Source of the DNA: Ovoidimarina sp038744785
Lineage (GTDB): Bacteria > Pseudomonadota > Alphaproteobacteria > Rhodobacterales > Rhodobacteraceae
Reading direction: 5' to 3'
DNA length: 64,000 nt
NCBI GenBank assembly: GCA_038744785.1
Contig: JBCDLX010000001.1
Location: forward strand, 1 to 64,000
Part shown: in pieces, positions 53,142-61,302 of the stretch
Layout: the number at the start of each line of letters is the position of its first letter
How positions within the stretch are numbered: the stretch's first letter is position 1
The notes under the pieces: model-generated
The model's database searches: none
What the model was told of the DNA's origin: nothing
Seen by the model: the letters and a program-made list of their open reading frames with translations, nothing else
Made by a program: the position numbers and the translations under genes

Positions 53142-54530
53142 TTACCCCAGCGTACGCACCTGTGGACGTTGCCATCTGGCGGCCGGTTCGATCATCAGAT
53201 CCGTCAGTGCCCAAACCAATGCATCAACGCGATCGGGGCTGCCGCGCCCGTGAAACCCATCGCGGGCCATCAAGCGCATCTGATCTTCCAGATCGCGAAA
53301 CACTCCTACATGATGAACCCGTCCCTGTTCATAGAGCGCGGCCACAGGTTCGGCCCGCACGACCTTCCCGCGTGATGCATGGACAGCCCGGTAGGACACC
53401 ATCGGATCGACCTGTCGCACCACTGTCTCGACCAGATCGCCGCCTTGGTTCACTTCGGCGACCAGCCGGTCTGCCTTGTGACGACGCATCGCAGCGATCG
53501 CTGTTTCGGCCCAGAACGTCGGAGAGGCACCCGCAACAGTCGCATCTTCCAAGACCACCGCCCGCCAGGTGTCCGGTGCGCCCCCGGCGATGACCCCCGC
53601 GACCACGATGCCGCAGGCGTCCGAAGTGCTTTGCCCTTTCGCGGGGGGATCCACAGCGACGACGATCCGGCTTAGGTCAGGCACAGTTTCGATCCGCGCA
53701 GCTTCGATCCCGGCGAGCGTCCACAATGCACCTGTCACATCCTCAACAAGGATCCCGTCCAATTCTTGGCGCTCAAGAAAGCTGCCGGCGTAGCGCGCGC
53801 GGACTTCCTCAAGGAAAGACTTAGCAAGGTTGGCTCGGTTCGCCTCGGTCGGCGCATGGGTCGACACTGTGCTCGGTTGATCAAGAAGACGTTTCAGTAT
53901 GGGAACGTTCCGTGGAGTCGTGGTCACGCATTGGCGGGGATGCGGCCCTATCCGCAGCGCGAACTGCAGCATGTCCCATGTGTCTTCCGCCTTTGGCCAC
54001 TTCGCCAACTCGTCAATCCACGCAGCATCAAACTGCGGTCCGCGCAAGGCTTCGGGCTCGTGCGCAGAGAACAGCTGCGCCGTTGCGCCGTTCGGCCAAA
54101 CCAACCGCCTGCGCCCTGCTTCCCAGGCGGGCCGACGGTCCGGCGGGCTAGACGCCAGAATCCCGCTTTCGCCGAACACCATGACGTCGCGCGATTGATC
54201 ATAGGTCTCGCCAATAAGCGCAAGACGAACGGACTGCCCGGGATCAGTCGGGCGGGCACCTTCAACCTCTTGCCGGACCCACTCTGCGCCGGCTCGGGTC
54301 TTACCGGCACCGCGCCCGCCAAGGATCACCCAGGTGCGCCATGCCCCCAGGGGCGGGATCTGATGCGGCATCGCCCAAAAATCAAACAGGTAAGGCAATG
54401 CACGCAAACTGTGCGGGTCCAGCGCGTTCAGAAACTCAGTCTGTTTCTTCTTGGTCCCTGAGGCGATCAAGGAGGCCCCCGACCGTATCCCGCGCTGCGT
54501 CAAGATCGATCGCTCCATCGTCGGTTCCAT
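53142..54530 (-). CDS. GTA terminase large subunit, g2
   Basis: 462 residues. The ATPase half has Walker A GGRGAGKTRAGAEW near residue 72 and Walker B DAAWIDELAKW near residue 170; the RNase H-like nuclease half begins at IVVAVDPPAKG near residue 290 and ends with DALVWALTDLM. It drives DNA into the head and cuts it. The ATG at 54530 overlaps g1 by 95 bases; a TTG at 54482 would give a shorter overlap, and the start remains uncertain. Confidence 0.92.
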   Translation of the reverse strand: MEPTMERSILTQRGIRSGASLIASGTKKKQTEFLNALDPHSLRALPYLFDFWAMPHQIPPLGAWRTWVILGGRGAGKTRAGAEWVRQEVEGARPTDPGQSVRLALIGETYDQSRDVMVFGESGILASSPPDRRPAWEAGRRRLVWPNGATAQLFSAHEPEALRGPQFDAAWIDELAKWPKAEDTWDMLQFALRIGPHPRQCVTTTPRNVPILKRLLDQPSTVSTHAPTEANRANLAKSFLEEVRARYAGSFLERQELDGILVEDVTGALWTLAGIEAARIETVPDLSRIVVAVDPPAKGQSTSDACGIVVAGVIAGGAPDTWRAVVLEDATVAGASPTFWAETAIAAMRRHKADRLVAEVNQGGDLVETVVRQVDPMVSYRAVHASRGKVVRAEPVAALYEQGRVHHVGVFRDLEDQMRLMARDGFHGRGSPDRVDALVWALTDLMIEPAARWQRPQVRTLG

Positions 54531-54762
54531 TGCGTCGCTCCTCGTCTTCGAGTTTCAGCCGGATCGATAGAAGCGTCTGGATCGCCGCAAAGTACGCCCG
54601 CGCGGTCTTTTCGACCTCATTCCCCGGAACGTCCTCGCCCCGTTTCACGCGCGCCAGCGCGTCCTGAAACAGGTCAATTGCATCAGCATAGTGAAGCTGC
54701 GCCTGTCGCAGGATGTCTTGCGCCGCCTCGGCGGGTCTGTCCCTGGTATCATCACCTTGCAT
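54436..54762 (-). CDS. GTA terminase small subunit, g1
   Basis: 108 residues starting at 54762 with GGGACAGG directly upstream. It is helical and acidic (RPAEAAQDILRQAQLHYADAIDLF, then EVEKTARAYFAAIQTLLSIRLKLEDEE), fitting the position and size of the RcGTA g1 product, which acts as small terminase in DNA packaging. A longer in-frame ATG at 54819 falls in the terminator hairpin and is not used. It is the first gene of the cluster. Confidence 0.8.
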   Translation of the reverse strand: MQGDDTRDRPAEAAQDILRQAQLHYADAIDLFQDALARVKRGEDVPGNEVEKTARAYFAAIQTLLSIRLKLEDEERRNGTDDGAIDLDAARDTVGGLLDRLRDQEETD

Positions 54763-54796
54763 CCTGTCCCCGCCATTGCGTTGGACCGCAGGCCAA

Positions 54797-54831
54797 TAAA
54801 AAACGGCCACGGGGGTCATGCCCCGGGCCGC
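54797..54831 (-). terminator. Strong intrinsic terminator between mltG and the GTA
   Basis: On the minus strand CGGCC (54830-54826) pairs with GGCCG (54808-54804), extended inside by CCCC/GGGG pairs around CATGA, and a run of six T follows (54803-54798). It lies only 35 bases before the g1 start codon and about 100 bases after the mltG stop. Confidence 0.88.
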
Positions 54832-54857
54832 TCTCTAACGTCCTCCAACGTGCCCGA

Positions 54858-54886
54858 TTGCTACTTCAGGTTGAATGAAGAGTCAA
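54858..54886 (-). promoter_or_regulatory. Promoter-like sequence upstream of the GTA hairpin
   Basis: Minus-strand TTGACT (54886-54881) and TAGCAA (54863-54858) are separated by 17 bases. The -35 is good and the -10 is weak. A transcript from here would start near 54850 and meet the terminator at 54831-54797 before g1. Confidence 0.4.
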
Positions 54887-54921
54887 ATGATCCTGCATGT
54901 TTGGACAGGCCGTCCGCAGGG

Positions 54922-54936
54922 TAAATCGAAGCTTAA
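54922..54936 (-). promoter_or_regulatory. Near-consensus CtrA site
   Basis: Minus-strand TTAA-N7-TTTA differs from the CtrA consensus TTAA-N7-TTAA at one base. It covers the mltG stop codon and lies about 40 bases upstream of the promoter-like element. CtrA controls GTA expression in several Rhodobacterales, which makes the position notable, although chance is possible. Confidence 0.3.
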
Positions 54937-56111
54937 TTTCCGCTTCGTTCGGCCTCGATCGCGCGCCACTTGGCAACGTTGGCGTTGTGCTCCGCAAGCG
55001 TCTCTGCGAACGCGTGCCCCCCTGATCCATCGGCCACAAAAAACAGATATGTGGTCGCTTCGGGGTTTAAGGCAGCCTCGATGCTTGCCTGTCCCGGATT
55101 TGCAATCGGTGTCGGGGGCAATCCGTTAATCACATAGGTATTCCAAGGGGTTTCGCGCTGAAGCTCGCTTCTGCGCAAACCGCGTCCCAGGACGCCGCGC
55201 CCTTCGGTTACGCCATAGATCACTGTCGGATCGGTTTGCAGGCGCATGCCCCGATTCAAGCGGTTGACAAACACGCTCGACACCTGACCACGCTCATCCG
55301 CGATGGCAGTTTCCTTTTCGATAATCGAAGCAAGGATCAGGGCCTCTTCCGGGGATGCGAGCGGAAGGTCCGGCGCACGGTTCTGCCATGCAGCATCAAG
55401 GCGCGTTTTTTGGCGCGACGCCATTTCAGTCAGGATCTCGGCCCTCTCCGAGCCAGAGCGTACCTCATAGCTGTCCGGCGCGAGCGCGCCTTCTGCCGGG
55501 ATTTCAGAGACTTCTCCGGACAGGAACTCGGCCGCTTTCAAGGCTTCCACGACCTGCCAGCTCGTCACACCTTCTGCCAGCGTGACACGGTAGCGCGTGT
55601 CAGCCTCATCGCGGACGTCCGCATAGGTCGCCAGCGCCGCAGCGTCCGGTGCGGGATCATCTTCGCCGGGCGCAGGATCGAATTCTGCGATTGCGCGAAA
55701 CCGATTTGTCGCCGGATCAAGCTCGCGGACTTGAACCTCTTGCCCCGCCACGCCAACGCGGAAAACCACCTCGGTCCCACATGTGCTGCGACCGCCGCGC
55801 GTTACGGCATCGACGATGTCTTCCATCGACGCGCCCGCATCGACAAGGAAGCTTCCAGCCTTCAAGTCTTCGGCGCGTCCCGAATAATCAGCCCCAATCC
55901 GAAACAACATGTCACTGGTGACAGCTCCCTCTTCGGCAAGGTCGAACGACACCGAACGCATCGTCGCACCGCTTTCGACCCTGAGGCAGATGGCCGTTTC
56001 AAGCGGTCCTTGCGCCCGATACTGCGCTTGCGCCCAAGCCAGAAACCCGCCCAGCGCAACCAATCCAACGATTATCAGCGTCAAAGCGTTCGCGACAATA
56101 TGCTTCCACAT
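54933..56111 (-). CDS. mltG: Endolytic transglycosylase MltG
   Basis: 392 residues. One N-terminal membrane helix (ALTLIIVGLVALGGFLAW) is followed by a LysM-like/YceG region and the catalytic part with ILASIIEKETAIADERGQVSS (catalytic Glu near 263) and MRLQTDPTVIYGVTEG. MltG cuts nascent glycan strands and sets peptidoglycan chain length. It follows fabF with a one-base overlap (TGATG), a conserved bacterial arrangement. Confidence 0.95.
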   Translation of the reverse strand: MWKHIVANALTLIIVGLVALGGFLAWAQAQYRAQGPLETAICLRVESGATMRSVSFDLAEEGAVTSDMLFRIGADYSGRAEDLKAGSFLVDAGASMEDIVDAVTRGGRSTCGTEVVFRVGVAGQEVQVRELDPATNRFRAIAEFDPAPGEDDPAPDAAALATYADVRDEADTRYRVTLAEGVTSWQVVEALKAAEFLSGEVSEIPAEGALAPDSYEVRSGSERAEILTEMASRQKTRLDAAWQNRAPDLPLASPEEALILASIIEKETAIADERGQVSSVFVNRLNRGMRLQTDPTVIYGVTEGRGVLGRGLRRSELQRETPWNTYVINGLPPTPIANPGQASIEAALNPEATTYLFFVADGSGGHAFAETLAEHNANVAKWRAIEAERSGN

Positions 56112-57373
56112 CAGGCGGCAACCTTGCCGAGGATCAACGACGCATTGGTTCCGCCAAATCCAAAGCTGTTCGATAGGGCGACGTTGATTTCGCGCTCGCG
56201 CTTGGCATTCGGCGCCAAATCCAGGCGCGATTCGACGGCAGGGTTTTCAAGGTTGATCGTGGGCGGCGCGACCTGGTCGCGGATCGCGAGAATCGAAAAA
56301 ATCGCTTCCACCGAGCCCGCCGCACCCAAGAGGTGACCGACCGATGACTTGGTCGAACTCATCGTCGCGGCCGCGGCGGCATCGCCCATCAACCGCTCGA
56401 CTGCGGCAAGCTCAATCACATCTGCCATGGTCGAAGTGCCATGCGCGTTGATGTAATCAACAGCCGACGGCTCGAGCCCGGCGCTATTCAGCGCGGCGCG
56501 CATCGAACGTTCAGCGCCGTCACCGTCCTCGCTTGGCGCTGTGATATGATAGGCGTCGCCCGACATCCCGTAGCCCAGCACCTCTGCATAGATCCTTGCG
56601 CCCCGTGCCTCTGCATGCTCAAGCGCCTCGAGCACCACAACACCGGCGCCCTCCCCCATCACAAATCCGTCCCGGTCGATGTCGTAGGGGCGGCTTGCCC
56701 GCTCCGGCTCGTTTCCACGTTTCGTGGACAGTGCTTTACAGGCATTAAACCCGGCAATACCGATTTCGTTGATCGGGTTCTCTGCGCCGCCAGCAATCAT
56801 AACGTCCGCGTCGCCCCATTTGATCAGGCGTGCCGCATCGCCGATCGCATGCGCGCCGGTGGAGCACGCGGTTACAATGGCGTGGTTCGGGCCCTTGAAG
56901 CCGTAGCGGATCGACACCTGGCCTGAGGCAAGATTGATCAGAGCGCTTGGGATAAAAAACGGCGACACGCGGCGCGGTCCACGCTCTTTCAGCAGCACCG
57001 CCGTATCGGCAATCGTTGACAATCCGCCAATACCAGACCCGATCATAACGCCGGTGCGTTCACGCGCCGTTTCGTCTTCGGGCATCCAGTCGGCATCTCT
57101 CACCGCTTGTTCAGCCGCCGCGATGGCATAGAGGATAAAATCGTCGATCTTGCGCTGTTCCTTCGGTTCCATCCAATCATCAGGATTGAAGGTGCCGTCG
57201 GTGCCGTCGCCGCGCGGAACCTCGCAAGCGTAGGTCGTCGCCAGATGCCCGGCGTCAAAATGGGTGATCGTGCCCGCGCCGGATTGCCCGGCCAAGAGTC
57301 GTGCCCACGTGTCCTCGACACCCGACGCCAGAGGCGTCACCATACCAAGTCCCGTTACAACAACTCGACGCAT
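56111..57373 (-). CDS. fabF: Beta-ketoacyl-ACP synthase II
   Basis: 420 residues. The active-site cysteine is in VTACSTGAHAIGDAA near residue 169, the histidines in NAHGTSTMADVIE and STKSSVGHLLGAAG, and the C-terminus has NSFGFGGTNASL. It condenses malonyl-ACP with acyl-ACP in fatty acid elongation. Unlike the usual fabD-fabG-acpP-fabF order, a HisA-like gene and a broken locus lie between acpP and fabF here. Confidence 0.96.
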   Translation of the reverse strand: MRRVVVTGLGMVTPLASGVEDTWARLLAGQSGAGTITHFDAGHLATTYACEVPRGDGTDGTFNPDDWMEPKEQRKIDDFILYAIAAAEQAVRDADWMPEDETARERTGVMIGSGIGGLSTIADTAVLLKERGPRRVSPFFIPSALINLASGQVSIRYGFKGPNHAIVTACSTGAHAIGDAARLIKWGDADVMIAGGAENPINEIGIAGFNACKALSTKRGNEPERASRPYDIDRDGFVMGEGAGVVVLEALEHAEARGARIYAEVLGYGMSGDAYHITAPSEDGDGAERSMRAALNSAGLEPSAVDYINAHGTSTMADVIELAAVERLMGDAAAAATMSSTKSSVGHLLGAAGSVEAIFSILAIRDQVAPPTINLENPAVESRLDLAPNAKREREINVALSNSFGFGGTNASLILGKVAA

Positions 57374-57491
57374 CCCAATCGCCCCTTGCCAGTTCCCAGC
57401 CCGTATTTCAGACGGCTAGATACACGCGGGCGGCGGGTGGCGCAATCGCGCAAACCTGTACCTGCACTCGGAAGTTTGCCGTTTCCGGACT

Positions 57492-58235
57492 TCAGATAAA
57501 TTCCGCCCGCGGCTCGACCGCGCGCTGCGCCTCTGTCAAAGCGTCGGCAAGATCGACCGTTCCTTTCACAAGGGCTCGCCCGATCAAGGCACCTTCAATG
57601 TTCGGGATGTGCTTCAGTCGCGCCACGTCATCGAGGGTGTGGATCAGGCCTGATGCAATCACCGGCGCGTTCGCATGGACCGCGAGGCCCGAGATCACGC
57701 CCAGCGACGCCTCGGTCGCATCAATATCGTTGTCGATATCGGTAATTTTGACGGCGGCAAGCGGTGTCTCCGAAAACTCTTCGATCAAGGCACCCGGCGA
57801 GATGACGCACGGTTCCTGCCATGCATCCGCCATGACTTGTCCTTTCCATACATCGACCGACAAGACGATCTGGTCTGGGTGATACTTTGCCATCTTGCGG
57901 GCCCAGCCGGGATGCCGCACCGCGACCGTGCCCATGACAATCCGGCCCGCGCCCATATCCAGAAATTCGCGAATCCGCGCTTCGGTTCGGAACCCTCCCG
58001 AGACCTGCACCGGAATTCCGGCGCGCAAAATGATCTCGCGCACGAGATCGCGGTTCGTTTCCTCGCCGAACATTGCGTCAAAGTCTGTGACGTGCATCCA
58101 GGTAGCACCGGCAGCGGCAAAGCCCAGCGCGGCCTCTACCGGATCCACATCCCAGGGCATCGGCTCGCCTATCCGTCCCCGGCGCAAGCTGACAGCACGG
58201 CCCTTCATCAATTCGAGTGTCGGATACAATTGCAT
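57492..58235 (-). CDS. HisA/HisF-like TIM-barrel protein (HisA paralogue)
   Basis: 247 residues, starting at 58235 with GGGAGGA eight bases upstream. The fold and phosphate-binding motifs follow HisA: VQVSGGFRTEARIREFLDMGAGRIVMGT and VIASGLIHTLDDVARL with GALIGRALVKG. The first catalytic position, normally Asp in the AIDL/ALDL strand, is Glu here (LYPTLELMKG), while the second Asp in LSVDVWKGQV is kept. There are no other his genes nearby, so a function outside histidine synthesis, or a HisA of altered activity, is possible. Confidence 0.78.
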   Translation of the reverse strand: MQLYPTLELMKGRAVSLRRGRIGEPMPWDVDPVEAALGFAAAGATWMHVTDFDAMFGEETNRDLVREIILRAGIPVQVSGGFRTEARIREFLDMGAGRIVMGTVAVRHPGWARKMAKYHPDQIVLSVDVWKGQVMADAWQEPCVISPGALIEEFSETPLAAVKITDIDNDIDATEASLGVISGLAVHANAPVIASGLIHTLDDVARLKHIPNIEGALIGRALVKGTVDLADALTEAQRAVEPRAEFI

Positions 58236-58336
58236 GGCCAATCCTCCCGGAACCTCTGACGGCGCCTCGCAGCGGCGCAGCATGATGCTAGACCACAACG
58301 AACCCACCCAAATGAAAACCCACTAATTCGACGTGG

Positions 58337-58648
58337 TTGCGCATAAACCGCAGTTTAGCCGATCTCGCCGCAAAGCGCGCACTGAACAAATTGAATTTGC
58401 GAGCCACTGTGAAACATCCAAATGTAACAGGCGGGTGGCGCTGCGCAGGCGTCGTTCTTGTCACCGGCTTTCTTGGGGTGAAGAGACCGGCAAATGCACC
58501 TTGCGACGATGCGCTGCGGCTGCAAGATCTAATGGCGGCCTACACTGCGCTTCTTGCCGACCCGGCCAGGGCAGGCGTCCAAGGCCACGTCCGCGCGATC
58601 CTTGCTGTTCCGGAGGGCGGGTACGCAGACCATGTCTCAAAGATCTGA
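58337..58648 (+). CDS. Hypothetical small protein upstream of a PilZ-like fragment
   Basis: 103 residues, from ATG at 58337 to TGA at 58648. A basic N-terminus is followed by a short hydrophobic stretch (CAGVVLVTGFLGV) and a helical acidic part (CDDALRLQDLMAAYTALLADP). I do not recognise it. It overlaps the start of the next frame by 17 bases and may be the exported N-terminal part of one gene that was split by a frameshift. Confidence that it is translated is moderate at best. Confidence 0.35.
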   Translation: MRINRSLADLAAKRALNKLNLRATVKHPNVTGGWRCAGVVLVTGFLGVKRPANAPCDDALRLQDLMAAYTALLADPARAGVQGHVRAILAVPEGGYADHVSKI

Positions 58649-58877
58649 GATGCGGTTGACGCAGCCGGAACGCTGCCCTTGCAGACAGAGGGCCGCGTGC
58701 CCGCCGATCCACCCCTGGTGCGCCCTGCGTCGGGAAGACGGATTGGATTGGGAAACATGTCTTGCGGTCAAGATCAGCTGCGGTGGCATGAAGCTTGCGA
58801 AGGACGCAGAACTGCCACCAGGAACACCGTTAGAGGTCCATATGACCGACAGGCCAACCACCATCAACGTGGTCTAG
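58632..58877 (+). pseudogene. PilZ-like domain fragment with a premature amber stop
   Basis: 81 residues from ATG at 58632. The segment CLAVKISCGGMKLAKDAELPPG followed by TPLEVHM resembles the middle of a PilZ domain, the cyclic-di-GMP-binding fold. The frame stops at TAG (58875-58877), but reading on in the same frame gives SNPLDAGLRFGQLLAERVVV, which looks like the last PilZ strand and helix; TGG (Trp) to TAG would explain the stop. The true 3' end is unclear because it runs toward the acpP terminator. Confidence 0.4.
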
Positions 58878-58980
58878 AGCAATCCACTCGATGCCGGATT
58901 GAGGTTCGGGCAACTTCTGGCTGAACGGGTCGTCGTCGATACTGTAAGAAACAAGATGCTGCCGACACCAATTGCAGAAA

Positions 58981-59007
58981 CCAAAACGGCGCCTCCGAAG
59001 AGACGCC
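58981..59007 (-). terminator. Intrinsic terminator of acpP
   Basis: On the minus strand GGCGTCTC (59007-59000) pairs with GAGGCGCC (58995-58988), with one G-U pair, around a TTCG tetraloop, followed by GTTTTGGTTT. It lies about 33 bases past the acpP stop. Confidence 0.82.
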
Positions 59008-59039
59008 GCCCGAAACTTCCAGCCCTCAGGCTCGCCCGT

Positions 59040-59273
59040 TCAAGAAGCTTCCTTGATGAACTTGGCTGCGTCGCCAAAGGTCTGAATTGTTTCGGCCGCA
59101 TCGTCCGGAATTTCGATCCCAAACTCTTCTTCGAACGCCATCACCAGTTCAACTGTATCAAGACTATCCGCGCCCAGATCATCGATGAAAGAGGCGTTTT
59201 CGACAACCTTGTCTTCTTCCACTCCCAGATGCTCGACGACGATCTTCTTCACGCGATCTTCGATGTCGCTCAT
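59040..59273 (-). CDS. acpP: Acyl carrier protein
   Basis: 77 residues. The phosphopantetheine serine is in the DSL motif of IDDLGADSLDTVELVMAFEEEF near residue 37. It carries growing acyl chains for the Fab enzymes encoded alongside. It has its own promoter-like element and terminator, which suits the high expression of this protein. Confidence 0.97.
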   Translation of the reverse strand: MSDIEDRVKKIVVEHLGVEEDKVVENASFIDDLGADSLDTVELVMAFEEEFGIEIPDDAAETIQTFGDAAKFIKEAS

Positions 59274-59400
59274 ATCAGTTCCTCACAATTCCTCAGGGCC
59301 TAGCCCGTTCCAAGTCCGGGCCTTCGGCCCTGTTATTCGGCGTTTTTTCTTCGCCGCATTCACAGCCGTCGCGCCCTGCGCCCGACCGAAAGGTGCGCCG

Positions 59401-59428
59401 CCTATATCACACCGGACGGCCCGTGCAA
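59401..59428 (-). promoter_or_regulatory. Promoter-like element of acpP
   Basis: Minus-strand TTGCAC (59428-59423), a 16-base spacer and TATAGG (59406-59401). The resulting leader of about 120 bases includes a small GGGCC-GAA-GGCCC hairpin before the ribosome site of acpP. Confidence 0.45.
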
Positions 59429-59455
59429 ATGAAATCACCGGGCCCGAAATCGACG

Positions 59456-60193
59456 TTAAAACATCGCCATTCCACCGTTCACATGCATCGTCGCGCCGGT
59501 GACGTAGGCAGCTTCGATGCTAGCGAGATAGAGAACCGCTCCCGCGATTTCAACCGGCTCCCCCATGCGTCCGGCAGGCACTTGACCAAGGATCGCTGTC
59601 TTCTGATCCTCGGTCAGCTTTTCAGTCATCGCGGTGCTTACAAAGCCCGGCGCCACACAGTTTACGGTAATCCCACGGCTTGCGACCTCATAGGCCAACG
59701 ATTTCGACATCCCGATCATTCCGGCTTTGGATGCCGCGTAGTTTGCCTGACCGGGATTGCCGGTTGCGCCCACAACGGACGAGATATTCACGATCCGCCC
59801 CCAGCGCGTCTTCATCATTCCACGTATAACGCCTTTGCAAAGCTTCATCGTGGCCGTCAGGTTCACATCGATCACACTTTGCCATTCTTCATCCGACATC
59901 CGCATAAAGATTTGGTCGCGCGTGATCCCAGCGTTGTTGACCAGGATATCGACGCCTCCCATCGCTTCAGCGGCCTGCTTCGGCAGCGCATCGACGGCCT
60001 CGGGGTTGCTCAGATTACACGGCAAGACGTGGGCACGTTCGCCCAGCTCTGCCGCCAAAACCTCTAGTGGCTCCATCCGCGTGCCGGACAGGCCCACCGT
60101 CGCACCGGCCTCGTGCAAAGCTCGGGCAATCTCGGCACCGATCCCGCCCGATGCGCCGGTCACCAGCGCCGCTTTTCCTTTCAGATCGAACAT
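59456..60193 (-). CDS. fabG: 3-oxoacyl-ACP reductase FabG
   Basis: 245 residues, a short-chain dehydrogenase. The NADPH-binding TGASGGIGAEIAR, the NNAG motif in ILVNNAGITRDQ, and the Ser-Tyr-Lys triad in NISSVVGATGNPGQANYAASKAG are present. It reduces beta-ketoacyl-ACP in each elongation cycle. It follows fabD by 20 bases. Confidence 0.95.
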   Translation of the reverse strand: MFDLKGKAALVTGASGGIGAEIARALHEAGATVGLSGTRMEPLEVLAAELGERAHVLPCNLSNPEAVDALPKQAAEAMGGVDILVNNAGITRDQIFMRMSDEEWQSVIDVNLTATMKLCKGVIRGMMKTRWGRIVNISSVVGATGNPGQANYAASKAGMIGMSKSLAYEVASRGITVNCVAPGFVSTAMTEKLTEDQKTAILGQVPAGRMGEPVEIAGAVLYLASIEAAYVTGATMHVNGGMAMF

Positions 60194-60212
60194 GTCCTTC
60201 TCCGTTCTTTCA

Positions 60213-61145
60213 TCAGCCAGCCGCTGCAGCCATCACATCTTCGACCTTGCCCACCGGGCGTGTGGCCGCGTCCTTGGCGATGCGCCGGATCATTCCGGAC
60301 AACGCTTTGCCTGCGCCAACCTCCCAGAACTCGGTAACGCCCTTGTCTAACATCCACTGAACGCTTTCACGCCAGCGAACGGCACCTGTTACCTGCTCGA
60401 CCAAAAGACGTCGCACCAAGTCTGGTTGGTCGACTGCCTCGGCACGAACATTCACCACAATCGGCACTTTGGGTGTCCGGATCTCGACATCCACTAGTGC
60501 TTCTGCCATCGCATCGGCGGCCGGCTGCATCAGCGCGCAATGAAATGGCGCGCTTACAGGCAGTGGAACCGCGCGCTTGGCACCGGCCGCTTTCGCGTGC
60601 TCAATGGCGCGTGCCACCGCATCTTTCGTGCCTGAAATCACAACCTGGGCCGGATCGTTGTCGTTGGCAGCCGCCAAGCATTCACCTTTCGCTGACGCCG
60701 AAACCACTGCCTCAACTCCTGCAAGGTCCAGCCCAAGGATCGCAGCCATGGCCCCCTCTCCCACCGGGACGGCCGCCTGCATTGCCTTGCCGCGCGCCCT
60801 TAAAAGCCGGGCCGTGTCTGCCACGCCCAATGCGCCGGCAGCGCACAGGGCGGAATATTCGCCAAGTGAATGCCCGGCCACAAAGGCCGCGTGATCTACA
60901 CCGATCCCCTCTGCCTCAAGCGCCCGCATTGCGGCAAGCGACATCGCCATGAGGGCCGGTTGCGCGTTTTCCGTTAGCGTCAGGGTTGCGATATCACCGT
61001 GCCAGATCAGGTCGGAGAGCCTTTCACCAAGCGCCGCATCGACCTCCTCGAACACCGCACGCGCGCTGGGGAAAGCGTCAGCCAGATCGCGGCCCATGCC
61101 CACGGCCTGCGCCCCTTGTCCTGGAAATACGAATGCCCGCGTCAT
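60213..61145 (-). CDS. fabD: Malonyl-CoA--ACP transacylase
   Basis: 310 residues. The nucleophilic serine is in FVAGHSLGEYSALCAAG near residue 92, the oxyanion glutamine in FPGQGAQAVGMG near the start, and the histidine in PVSAPFHCALMQPA near residue 203. It loads malonyl groups onto ACP. It is the first gene of the fab unit. Confidence 0.96.
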   Translation of the reverse strand: MTRAFVFPGQGAQAVGMGRDLADAFPSARAVFEEVDAALGERLSDLIWHGDIATLTLTENAQPALMAMSLAAMRALEAEGIGVDHAAFVAGHSLGEYSALCAAGALGVADTARLLRARGKAMQAAVPVGEGAMAAILGLDLAGVEAVVSASAKGECLAAANDNDPAQVVISGTKDAVARAIEHAKAAGAKRAVPLPVSAPFHCALMQPAADAMAEALVDVEIRTPKVPIVVNVRAEAVDQPDLVRRLLVEQVTGAVRWRESVQWMLDKGVTEFWEVGAGKALSGMIRRIAKDAATRPVGKVEDVMAAAAG

Positions 61146-61302
61146 TCCCGTGCTCCTTTTCGTCTGCGCCAGCCTCTATCGGCTCGCTCCGCTGGGAACA
61201 AGCGCTCTGCACTTTTGCAGAGAACCCGTGCGCCCTTACCGGTTGGACCCTACAGTTCTTTCCCCTATTTCCCACACGAGATAGGTCCACAGGCAAAACC
61301 CA

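Larger units (their letters stand above)
40001..54762 (-). mobile_element. Complete RcGTA-type gene transfer agent cluster
   Basis: A continuous minus-strand run of about 18 genes with the order of the Rhodobacter capsulatus GTA: terminases, portal, protease, capsid, connectors, tail tube, tape measure, distal tail, hub, peptidase, tail-tip protein. Genes overlap or abut, as in one long operon. There is no integrase, excisionase, replication gene or phage repressor, and no attachment site is seen, in keeping with a domesticated GTA that packages random host DNA. All structural genes have intact frames. RcGTA g3.5 has no counterpart between portal and protease. Confidence 0.93.
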
